The position numbers and the translations under genes were made by a program. A stretch of DNA of 5,517 bases from JAABUE01 sp034431895 (GTDB lineage Bacteria; Chloroflexota; Anaerolineae; Anaerolineales; Villigracilaceae), in assembly GCA_034431895.1 (NCBI GenBank), contig DAOUCM010000279.1, positions 1-5,517 on the forward strand, written 5' to 3'. The notes beneath the pieces are model-generated. The model had not been told where the DNA came from. It searched no databases and worked only from the letters and a program-made list of their open reading frames with translations. Below are positions 1-5,517 of this stretch, in pieces (position 1 is the first letter of the stretch; the number at the start of each line of letters is the position of its first letter).

Positions 1-1997
1 GCTTCGGTCAGTTGACCGCCCTCGTCGTAACCAACGTAGCCAGGCGGCGCGCCGATGAGACGGCTGACGGTGTGCTTTTCCTGATACTCGCTCATGTCAA
101 TGCGCACCATGGCACGCTCGTCATCGAACATGAACTCGGCCAGGGCGCGCGCCAGTTCGGTCTTGCCGACGCCGGTCGGGCCCAGGAAGATGAATGAGCC
201 AAGCGGACGGTTCGGGTCCTGGAGACCAGCGCGGGCGCGGCGCACCGCATTCGAGACGACGCGAATGGCCTCGTCCTGCCCAACGACGCGCTCGTGCAGG
301 CGTTCTTCCATGTGAATCAGTTTTTGCGTCTCGCCTTCGAGCAGGCGTGAGACCGGGATTCCCGTCCAGCGGGCGACAACGTGCGCGATTTCTTCGGCAT
401 CCACTTCCTCTTTGAGCAGCGCGCCCTGCGATTGCATCTCCTTCAGACGGATTTCCTGCTCGCGCAGGCGTTTTTCGAGGGCAGGCAGTTCGCCGTAGCG
501 CAGGCGGGCGGCTTGCTCCAGGTTGTTGGCACGCTCGGCGCGTTCGATTTCGAGGCGGGTTTGCTCCATCTTTTCTTTCAGTGCGCGCAAATCGGCAATA
601 ACGCGCTTTTCGTTCTCCCAGCGGGCGCGCAGTTGGTTCGCCTGCTCACGCAGGTCGCCTAATTCCTGCTCGATTTTCGCCAGGCGTTCTTTAGAGGCTT
701 TGTCCTTCTCCTTTTTCAGCGCCTCGCGCTCGATTTCGAGTTGCATGATGGCGCGGTCCACGTCATCCAGCGCTTGCGGCTTGGAGTCGATTTGGGTGCG
801 CAGGCGGGCGGCGGCTTCGTCAATCAGGTCAATGGCTTTATCGGGCAGGTGACGGTCGGCGATGTAGCGGTGACTGAGGGTGGCGGCGGCAATTACCGCC
901 GGGTCGGTGATGCGCACACCGTGATGGACCTCGTAGCGTTCCTTCAGACCGCGCAAAATGCTGATGGTGTCGGTCACGCTCGGCTCGTCCACCAGCACGG
1001 GCTGGAAGCGCCGCTCCAGGGCGGGGTCTTTCTCCACGTACTTGCGGTACTCATCGAGGGTGGTCGCGCCAATCATGTGCAATTCGCCGCGCGCCAGCAT
1101 GGGCTTGAGCATGTTGCCGGCGTCCATGCTGCCTTCGGCCTTGCCCGCGCCGACCACGGTGTGCATTTCGTCCACGAACAGGATGATTTCGCCGTTGGAT
1201 TCGGTGATTTCTTTGAGAACGGCTTTCAGCCGCTCCTCGAACTCGCCGCGGTACTTGGCCCCGGCGATGAGTGCGCCCATATCCAACTGAATCAGCCGCT
1301 TCTTCTTCAACCCTTCGGGGACATCGCCTTTGACGATGCGCTGCGCCAGCCCCTCGACGATAGCAGTCTTACCGACGCCGGGTTCGCCGACCAGAGCGGG
1401 GTTGTTCTTGCTGCGGCGGGAAAGAATCTCCACCACGCGGCGGATTTCCTCGTCGCGGCCAATCACCGGGTCGAGTTTGCCCTTGCGCGCCAGGTCGGTC
1501 AGGTCGCGGCCGTATTTTTCCAGCGCCTGATAGGTGGATTCGGGGTCTTGCGAGGTGACGCGCTGCGAGCCGCGCACGCTCTGCAGGGCCTTGAGGATGG
1601 CGTCTTTGGTCAGACCATAGGAGGCCAGCCGCTTGCCTTCGATGGAATTGGTCAGGCCGAGCAGGATGTGCTCGGTAGAGACGTACTCATCGCTCATGCC
1701 TTTGGCGTAGCGCTCGGCAGCGGAGAGGACATCGGCGGCGGCCTGCGACAGGCCAACTTGCATGTTTGCGCCCTGAATTTGCGGGCGCTTGGCCAGTTCG
1801 CGCTCCAACTCATCGCGCAAAGCGAGGGTGGAACCGGCCACTTTGGTCACAATGGCTGGCACAACGCCGCCCTCCTGACGGATGAGCGCCAGCGTGAGGT
1901 GAATCGGCTCGATGGCTTGATGATGATGTTCCTGAGCGATTTGCTGCGCCCCAAAGATGGCTTCTTGTGATTTTTGGGTGAACTTTTCGAGGTTCAT
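1..1997 (-). CDS. clpB: ATP-dependent chaperone ClpB (protein disaggregase), C-terminal part beyond the window
   Basis: ClpB is a cytosolic hexameric AAA+ disaggregase that threads aggregated protein through its central pore together with DnaK. The frame stays open for 665 codons from ATG 1997 to the left edge; the family is usually about 860 residues, so roughly the last quarter is missing. Visible in order: Clp N-domain (about 1-145, starting MNLEKFTQKSQEAI); first AAA+ domain with Walker A GEPGVGKT (204-211), Walker B ILFVDE ending at E277 and arginine fingers in LERRF (R329, R330); the long charged coiled-coil middle domain (about 405-525, including RYGELP with Y501) that separates ClpB from ClpA; the linker VARWTGIPVSRL (541-552); and second-domain Walker A GPTGVGKT (606-613). 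It ends at GYVGYDEGGQLTE, the second pore loop, just before Walker B of the second domain. The start is supported by AGGAG seven bases upstream. All visible catalytic motifs are intact and no frameshift is seen. Confidence 0.97.
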   Translation of the reverse strand, partial: MNLEKFTQKSQEAIFGAQQIAQEHHHQAIEPIHLTLALIRQEGGVVPAIVTKVAGSTLALRDELERELAKRPQIQGANMQVGLSQAAADVLSAAERYAKGMSDEYVSTEHILLGLTNSIEGKRLASYGLTKDAILKALQSVRGSQRVTSQDPESTYQALEKYGRDLTDLARKGKLDPVIGRDEEIRRVVEILSRRSKNNPALVGEPGVGKTAIVEGLAQRIVKGDVPEGLKKKRLIQLDMGALIAGAKYRGEFEERLKAVLKEITESNGEIILFVDEMHTVVGAGKAEGSMDAGNMLKPMLARGELHMIGATTLDEYRKYVEKDPALERRFQPVLVDEPSVTDTISILRGLKERYEVHHGVRITDPAVIAAATLSHRYIADRHLPDKAIDLIDEAAARLRTQIDSKPQALDDVDRAIMQLEIEREALKKEKDKASKERLAKIEQELGDLREQANQLRARWENEKRVIADLRALKEKMEQTRLEIERAERANNLEQAARLRYGELPALEKRLREQEIRLKEMQSQGALLKEEVDAEEIAHVVARWTGIPVSRLLEGETQKLIHMEERLHERVVGQDEAIRVVSNAVRRARAGLQDPNRPLGSFIFLGPTGVGKTELARALAEFMFDDERAMVRIDMSEYQEKHTVSRLIGAPPGYVGYDEGGQLTE

Positions 1998-2004
1998 GAG
2001 GTTG

Positions 2005-2009
2005 CTCCT
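2005..2009 (-). promoter_or_regulatory. Ribosome binding site of clpB
   Basis: On the minus strand AGGAG lies seven bases before the ATG at 1997. It fixes the clpB start, which also matches the usual ClpB N-terminus. Confidence 0.8.
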
Positions 2010-2044
2010 AACAATAAAGGGATGATTGCAAAATTTACAAGCCT

Positions 2045-2050
2045 ATTATA
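2045..2050 (-). promoter_or_regulatory. Probable -10 box of the clpB promoter
   Basis: Read on the minus strand this is a perfect TATAAT, placed so that transcription would start near 2038 and give a leader of about 40 bases. No good -35 hexamer lies 16-18 bases upstream; the nearest is a poor TTACGT 19 bases away. The spacer contains a short dyad, CTCC-AAC-GGAG (2057-2067), which could be an activator or repressor site. I see neither a CIRCE element nor a heat-shock sigma-32-type promoter, so how this copy is heat regulated is not visible. The call rests on the -10 box and its position. Confidence 0.5.
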
Positions 2051-2200
2051 GAAATTCTCCGTTGGAGGGACGTAAGAAGCAGGTAAAAGGAATGTTGGAT
2101 TGGTATGCGTTCGAAGCCCGCCGCGCAAACGTTGGCCAGGGGAAACGTAATCCTTTTTGAGAGTACCAACGATTACACTTCAAGAACAACGGTAGCGCAT

Positions 2201-2249
2201 CCAATTGGCATAAAATTGGTTATCAATAACAGCAATTTGGAAAGTTTCC
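2201..2249. repeat. Cluster of AT-rich inverted repeats upstream of plsY
   Basis: Three dyads lie back to back. CCAATT (2201-2206) pairs with AATTGG (2214-2219). AAATTG-GTTAT (2213-2223) pairs with ATAAC (2226-2230) and, after a two-base AG bulge, CAATTT (2233-2238). GGAAA (2239-2243) pairs with TTTCC (2245-2249) around a single G. Such symmetry just upstream of a lipid-synthesis operon suggests a repressor-binding site or a leader hairpin, but no known operator consensus is recognised. Confidence 0.4.
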
Positions 2250-2309
2250 CAACGGTTTGTTTTTGTTGCCAAATACGCTTTTCTGAAGTGCCGGGCATCA
2301 TCTTTTTGC

Positions 2310-2314
2310 AGGAG
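2310..2314 (+). promoter_or_regulatory. Ribosome binding site of plsY
   Basis: AGGAG lies eight bases before the ATG at 2323, a normal spacing, and supports that start. Confidence 0.75.
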
Positions 2315-2322
2315 AACAAAAC

Positions 2323-2931
2323 ATGAATCATCTTCTTTTTTGGATCGTGACAGGTTATCTCTGCGGGAGTATTCCCTTTGCCTATCTTGTCGGCAAATTC
2401 GTTGTCGGGCGCGATATTCGCACCGTGGGCGATGGCAACCCCGGCGGCACCAACGTCTGGATTGCCGGCGGTTGGAAGATTGGGCTTGCCACTGTGCTGA
2501 TCGAAATCTTCAAGGGTTTCGCCCCCGTCTTTCTGGCGCAGCGCACAGGGCTGATAGACTGGTCGCTGGCGCTGGTGGGGCTGTCTCCCATCCTCGGTCA
2601 TGCCACGCAGCCTTTCCTCGGCTGGCGCGGCGGCAAAGCGCTGGGCGTCACAGGCGGCGTCTGGCTGGCGTTCACAGGGATTTGGGCGGTTTTTGTCTTT
2701 GCTATTGGCGCACTGACTGTGCTTGCCCTGCAAACCGTCCATGCCTACGCCTCCCTCGCCGGGATGATTACGCTGACCGTTTTCGTGTACTGGCGCTTCG
2801 GCACGGGCTGGCTGAGCGCCTTTGCCCTGCTCAATACAGCCATCATCTTTTGGACCCACCGCCGTGACCTAGGCGCGCCCTGGCAATGGCGGCATTGGGT
2901 CGCCCATTTCTTCCTCAGGAGGAGTATATGA
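2323..2931 (+). CDS. plsY: Acyl-phosphate:glycerol-3-phosphate acyltransferase, PlsY/YgiH family
   Basis: PlsY is an inner-membrane enzyme that moves the acyl chain from acyl-phosphate (made by PlsX) to sn-glycerol-3-phosphate, giving lysophosphatidic acid, the first step of phospholipid synthesis. The 202-residue protein has the family's length and hydrophobic pattern, with segments near 2-25, 52-72, 80-95, 112-137, 140-158 and 163-177. All three signature regions are present: GSIPFAYLVGK (15-25) followed by GDGNPGGTN (36-44); KGFAP (64-68); and GH (92-93) with RGGK (102-105). The first and third differ from the usual SGNIGATN and GGKGVAT forms, so this belongs to a divergent branch. The catalytic lysines, arginine, histidine and asparagine that can be aligned are kept. 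The stop overlaps the next gene's ATG by four bases, implying translational coupling. Family assignment is firm; the exact substrate is inferred. Confidence 0.9.
   Translation: MNHLLFWIVTGYLCGSIPFAYLVGKFVVGRDIRTVGDGNPGGTNVWIAGGWKIGLATVLIEIFKGFAPVFLAQRTGLIDWSLALVGLSPILGHATQPFLGWRGGKALGVTGGVWLAFTGIWAVFVFAIGALTVLALQTVHAYASLAGMITLTVFVYWRFGTGWLSAFALLNTAIIFWTHRRDLGAPWQWRHWVAHFFLRRSI
2917..2924 (+). promoter_or_regulatory. Ribosome binding site that fixes the glycosyltransferase start
   Basis: AGGAGGAG sits inside the last codons of plsY, three to five bases before ATG 2928. It favours that start over the in-frame upstream ATG at 2886, which lies deeper in plsY and lacks such a site. Confidence 0.8.
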
Positions 2932-4085
2932 TCTGGCACTTCGATCATCTACCGCAAGTCATCGTCGTCTTCCTCGTCCTGGGACTGCTGACCGCCCTAT
3001 CCAACCACCTTGCTATCCGCCGCTTCGACCAGTATCCACGCGCATCCATCTTCCCGCGTGTGTCTGTTCTCGTCCCGGCACGCAACGAAGCCGACAACAT
3101 CGAAGCCTGTGTTCGTTCTCTGCTGAGACAGGATTATCCTGATTTCGAGGTCATCGTTCTCGATGACCATTCCGAAGACGAGACTCGTCCCATCCTCTCC
3201 CGCCTCGCGCGGACCTCGAACCGGCTGCGCGTTCTCGATGGGTACTCTCTCCCCGAGGGATGGCTCGGCAAGCATTGGGCTTGTCATCAACTGGCGCAGG
3301 CGGCGACGGGCGATCTTCTGCTCTTCACCGATGCTGATACCCGCCATGCTCCATCCATGCTGCGCGACAGTGTTTCGGCTCTCCTTGCTGAGCGCGCCGA
3401 CCTGGTCACTGCCTTCCCGAGGGAGGAGGCAGTCACCTGGGGCGAAAAACTCATCATCCCCGTCATCGGTTTTGGCATTTTCTCTTTTCTTCCTGTGACA
3501 CTGTCGCGCTGGTTACGATGGGCGGGATTATCTGTCACCATCGGGCAGTTCATGCTCTTTCGCCGTTCTGCCTTCGAAGCCATTGGCGGCTATGAAGCGG
3601 TGCGGGATCACATTGTAGATGATGTGATGCTGGGGCGGCGCATCATCCAATATGGCTTTACCTGGCGGCTGATGGACGGCACACAGCATGTCTCCTGCCG
3701 CATGTACCGCGGCTTCTGGCAGGCGGTGGATGGTTTCACCAAGAACGTCTTTGCGTTCTTCGATTATCGCCTGACTCTCTTTGTCATTGCCTGGGCATGG
3801 ATGATGCTTGTCTTTCTTGCGCCTCCCTTTGTAGTTTGGGCAAACTATTTCGACGCGCCCATCCCCTCGTATCCTTTGTCGCTGGCATGGCTAGGGACGC
3901 TTGAGGCGCTTCTCTTGTGGAGCATTGCTTATTGGCGTTTTCGCTTTCCGTTGCCTCTGGCGTTTCTCTACCCTGTCAGTTTTACGTTGTTCGTTCTCAT
4001 TGCATGGCGCTCGCTGGTCTATACTCTGCTGGGACAATCTTCGTGGAAAGGGCGCGAACTTGCTCCGCCCGTTTGGAAATGGTGA
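2928..4085 (+). CDS. Membrane-anchored family 2 glycosyltransferase
   Basis: This is a GT-A fold sugar transferase (385 residues) that probably glycosylates a lipid at the cytoplasmic face of the membrane. An N-terminal membrane segment (about 11-28) precedes the catalytic domain: VSVLVPARNEADNI (45-58), the nucleotide-binding DD (79-80), the metal-binding DAD (135-137, in FTDADT), GQFMLFRR (206-213), an acidic DD (231-232) in the likely catalytic-base position, and RMYRGF (258-263), which resembles the acceptor-side motif of this group. A hydrophobic stretch (about 176-190) lies within the domain, and three more membrane segments follow (about 281-306, 317-335, 345-368) before a WKGRE tail (373-377). 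The layout recalls CrtQ-like carotenoid and HpnB-like hopanoid-associated glycosyltransferases, but the acceptor cannot be read from sequence. It overlaps plsY by ATGA, so co-translation and a role in polar lipid synthesis are inferred. Confidence 0.88.
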   Translation: MIWHFDHLPQVIVVFLVLGLLTALSNHLAIRRFDQYPRASIFPRVSVLVPARNEADNIEACVRSLLRQDYPDFEVIVLDDHSEDETRPILSRLARTSNRLRVLDGYSLPEGWLGKHWACHQLAQAATGDLLLFTDADTRHAPSMLRDSVSALLAERADLVTAFPREEAVTWGEKLIIPVIGFGIFSFLPVTLSRWLRWAGLSVTIGQFMLFRRSAFEAIGGYEAVRDHIVDDVMLGRRIIQYGFTWRLMDGTQHVSCRMYRGFWQAVDGFTKNVFAFFDYRLTLFVIAWAWMMLVFLAPPFVVWANYFDAPIPSYPLSLAWLGTLEALLLWSIAYWRFRFPLPLAFLYPVSFTLFVLIAWRSLVYTLLGQSSWKGRELAPPVWKW

Positions 4086-4090
4086 TATTG

Positions 4091-4142
4091 CAAAGAAAAA
4101 CCACCACGGCTGCGACTCCATTTCTTCCAGGTTTTGGTGGTT
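4091..4142 (-). terminator. Possible terminator for the minus-strand PAS-GGDEF gene
   Basis: Read on the minus strand, AACCACCA (4142-4135) can pair with TGGTGGTT (4106-4099), and TTTCTTT follows at 4098-4092. The U-rich tail is good, but the 28-base loop is long for an intrinsic terminator. It lies about 155 bases past the stop of the minus-strand gene and next to the stop of the glycosyltransferase gene. Confidence 0.4.
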
Positions 4143-4242
4143 GATTGGGAATCGGCGTGGTATACCCTCAACCTGTCCCCTGCCCCCTGGACGCTCGTCA
4201 GGGCAGGCTGGTGTGAGGCCAGCCTTCTGGCGGCAGTCCCCC

Positions 4243-4263
4243 AAGGGGATAGCATCCCCTTTT
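4243..4263 (+). terminator. Probable intrinsic terminator of the plsY-glycosyltransferase operon
   Basis: AAGGGGAT (4243-4250) and ATCCCCTT (4254-4261) form an eight-base-pair stem with a three-base AGC loop. A short T run (4260-4263) closes the stem and continues past it. The hairpin is compact and perfect but the T run is short. It lies about 158 bases after the glycosyltransferase stop. Only the plus-strand orientation has the T run. Confidence 0.5.
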
Positions 4264-4297
4264 GCGATGATTCTCAGGGCGTAGACAATGATCCGCC

Positions 4298-5275
4298 CTA
4301 ACAGTAGTGTTCTCGCTTTCTGCGGTACATTTCGTCGTCGGCGCGGCTCATCACGGTTTCCAGGTTCTCACCCGGCGCGGCAGTGGCAATCCCCACAGAG
4401 ATACTCAGCCGAGGCTCGCCATAGAATTTGTTGTTCATCCGGAGCAGCGTCTCGAGGCGCGGCAGGATCTCTGCGGCAGTTTCGACATCCATTTCGGGCA
4501 TGATGATGGCGAACTCATCCCCGCCGATGCGGGCGACCACGTCCTCTTGGCGGAAGCCGGCCCGCAGTACCTCGGCGACGCGTCGGATGATTTTGTCCCC
4601 CGCTTCATGGCCGAGAGTATCGTTGACTTTTTTCAGCCCGTTTACATCGGCCATTAAAATGGTGATGGGGTAACGCCGCCCCCCGCTCAGGCGTCTGAGT
4701 TCCTCCTGATAATAAGCACGGTTGTGGAGACCGGTCAATACGTCGTGCGTGCCGAGGTAACGCAGGTAGTCCTCCGCCTTGCGCCGGGCAGTGATGTCCT
4801 CCAGTGACACCAGCACCCGCTCCCAGGTCTGCTCGAAGCCGGGGTATACGGCCAAATGCAGGTGAACGTAAATCGGCTCGTCTTGCAGGGTGTAGTTGAG
4901 GCATTCGGTCTCGAACGCCAAATCTCCCCGCCACAGATGAAGCAATTCGTCGCGTAAATGCGCCTGCATCTCGCTGCGAAAAACCTTGTCCAGGTTGCCG
5001 AGCAATTGCTGTTTGTTCGCCGCCCCAAACAGCCGGAGCGTCTCGCGGTTGACGTCCCGAACGTGGATGCTCTGCATACAACGAGTCATCGCCTCAGGGT
5101 GACTGTCCAGGTACTCGCCAAAATCTTCCACGCCCTGCTGACGCAGCGAGTCGAAGAAAGCCTTGAGGGCAGTGTAATCTTCTTCCCACAGCGAGATGGG
5201 CGCGTTTTCGAACAGACCAGCCAGATGGCGCTCAGCGTCTTTGCGGCGGCTGATGTCCTCGATGGACACCAGCAC
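4298..5275 (-). CDS. PAS-GGDEF diguanylate cyclase, intact in-frame part (true N-terminus lies upstream)
   Basis: The enzyme makes cyclic di-GMP from two GTP in response to a signal sensed by its PAS repeats. Numbered from GTG 5275, the end of one PAS repeat (LVSIEDISRRKDAE) is followed by a full PAS-like repeat (about 22-166, with SLWEEDY, DVNRETL and a closing LVSLEDITARRKAE) and a GGDEF domain (about 167-320). The cyclase has DVLTGLHNR (178-186), DVNGLKKVND (210-219), canonical GGDEF (251-255) and the RQED inhibitory site (242-245) exactly five residues before it, so it should be active and product-inhibited. No membrane segment is seen in this part. The GTG at 5275 is almost certainly an internal valine: the same VLVS(I/L)EDI block recurs inside the second repeat, and there is no spaced ribosome binding site. 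The real gene continues through 5276-5517, where it is frameshifted. Confidence 0.85.
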   Translation of the reverse strand: MLVSIEDISRRKDAERHLAGLFENAPISLWEEDYTALKAFFDSLRQQGVEDFGEYLDSHPEAMTRCMQSIHVRDVNRETLRLFGAANKQQLLGNLDKVFRSEMQAHLRDELLHLWRGDLAFETECLNYTLQDEPIYVHLHLAVYPGFEQTWERVLVSLEDITARRKAEDYLRYLGTHDVLTGLHNRAYYQEELRRLSGGRRYPITILMADVNGLKKVNDTLGHEAGDKIIRRVAEVLRAGFRQEDVVARIGGDEFAIIMPEMDVETAAEILPRLETLLRMNNKFYGEPRLSISVGIATAAPGENLETVMSRADDEMYRRKREHYC

Positions 5276-5517
5276 CCCTTCCCAGGTCTGCTCGGAGCCG
5301 GGCAGGATGCGCCAGAGAGCAGAACGTCTATTGGCCGACCGTCTAGGGCGTAGTTGACGCCCTCGCCCACCAGGTGAGCGCGCCCTCCCACAGCGTCAGC
5401 AATTCGTCGCGGAAGTGACGGCGCATTTCATCGCGGAAAAAGTGGGGCAGATTGGCAATCAAATCTTCCTGCGTTTGCACGCCGTACATCGTCAGCGCCT
5501 GGCGGTTGACGCGCAGG
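5276..5517 (-). pseudogene. Upstream PAS repeat of the same gene, broken by two apparent 1-base deletions
   Basis: Reading leftward on the minus strand, this stretch encodes one PAS repeat in three successive frames. From 5516 to about 5376 it reads LRVNRQALTMYG up to DELLTLWEGALT. From about 5370 to 5317 it reads VGEGVNYALDGRPIDVLL. From 5314 onward it reads WRILPGSEQTWEGVLVSIED and joins the downstream gene. The first frame hits TAG at 5345-5343. One missing base near 5371-5375 and another near 5314-5316 explain both shifts. With them restored, the segment matches the next PAS repeat without gaps, about half of 90 residues being identical. It may be a decayed gene or two sequence errors; the start is beyond the right edge. 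Confidence 0.7.

Larger units (their letters stand above)
2010..2322. other. AT-richer divergent intergenic region between clpB and plsY
   Basis: This stretch of just over 300 bases carries the control regions of both divergent genes and no convincing gene. It is visibly richer in A and T than the flanking coding DNA. The clpB side has the -10 box at 2045-2050. The plsY side has a run of dyads (2201-2249) and a TAAAAT hexamer (2211-2216) that resembles a -10 box but lacks a recognisable -35 partner. A 73-codon open frame (2105-2326) runs into the plsY start, but it lacks a ribosome binding site and does not look like a protein. Confidence 0.6.
4086..4297. other. Convergent intergenic region rich in inverted repeats
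   Basis: No gene is seen in these 212 bases. Besides the two terminator candidates listed separately, the plus strand can form CCTGCCC (4179-4185) with GGGCAGG (4201-4207), or alternatively CCCTG (4185-4189) with CAGGG (4199-4203). It can also form AGGCTGG (4205-4211) with CCAGCCT (4219-4225), and AGGGCG (4276-4281) with CGCCCT (4294-4299), the last overlapping the stop codon of the minus-strand gene. The first two are mutually exclusive. The density of dyads could reflect a structured 3' RNA or an old repeat element; neither is recognised. Confidence 0.5.

Noticed and set aside
741..1970. 409-codon open frame on the plus strand
   Set aside because: It lies wholly antisense to clpB in the codon-aligned frame. 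Its length follows from the codon bias of clpB, the peptide has no recognisable family, and clpB motifs on the other strand are intact throughout.
2105..2326. 73-codon open frame whose stop overlaps the plsY ATG
   Set aside because: There is no ribosome binding site and the peptide is low-quality and unlike a known protein. It spans the dyad-rich leader, so the ATGA overlap is probably chance.
2173..2859. 228-codon open frame on the minus strand
   Set aside because: It is antisense to plsY, has a composition typical of a shadow frame, and runs into the intergenic leader. plsY has all family motifs.
2886..2927. Upstream in-frame ATG as the glycosyltransferase start
   Set aside because: It would extend the gene 42 bases into plsY and lacks a ribosome binding site, while ATG 2928 has AGGAGGAG at good spacing and begins right before the membrane segment.
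3901..4284. 127-codon plus-strand and 117-codon minus-strand (3891-4244) open frames over the glycosyltransferase end
   Set aside because: Both begin inside the glycosyltransferase in wrong frames and extend into the hairpin-rich gap, with no ribosome binding site or recognisable domain.
5273..5275. GTG as a genuine start of the diguanylate cyclase
   Set aside because: It falls in the middle of the conserved VLVSIEDIS block at the end of a PAS repeat, and coding similarity continues upstream in shifted frames.
5312..5376. Programmed ribosomal frameshifting in the PAS repeat
   Set aside because: No slippery heptamer or stimulatory structure is evident, and two same-direction shifts within one domain would be unusual. 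Base loss or sequence error is simpler.

Overview
The window looks like an ordinary chromosomal segment of a free-living bacterium with moderately high GC. The gene content (ClpB, a divergent PlsY with a membrane glycosyltransferase, and a multi-PAS diguanylate cyclase) and the protein style would fit Chloroflexota, perhaps Anaerolineae. That assignment is an impression from reading the proteins, not a search result. I see no mobile element, CRISPR array, rRNA or tRNA.

Layout. Positions 1-1997 (minus strand) hold the first 665 codons of clpB, the disaggregase chaperone; its C-terminal part lies beyond the left edge. A 325-bp, AT-richer intergenic region (1998-2322) separates it from a divergent two-gene operon on the plus strand. 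It carries a good -10 box for clpB and a cluster of AT-rich dyads in front of the operon. The operon is plsY (2323-2931), glycerol-3-phosphate acyltransferase of a divergent motif type, joined by an ATGA stop/start overlap to a membrane-anchored family 2 glycosyltransferase (2928-4085). The coupling suggests that both act in membrane lipid or glycolipid synthesis.

The operon then converges on a minus-strand signalling gene. The 212-bp convergent gap (4086-4297) is rich in inverted repeats. It appears to hold one terminator for each strand, each placed beyond the other, so the two 3' ends would overlap as antisense RNA. The signalling gene (4298 to the right edge, minus strand) encodes tandem PAS-type sensor repeats followed by a canonical GGDEF diguanylate cyclase with an intact product-inhibition site.

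The most notable observation is that the upstream PAS repeat is split over three reading frames. Adding one base at each of two nearby points, about 5371-5375 and about 5314-5316, restores an uninterrupted repeat. The restored repeat aligns with the downstream repeat without gaps over about 90 residues, with roughly half identical. The gene is therefore either a recently broken locus or carries two base-deletion sequence errors. Nothing here amounts to a clearly new biological system.
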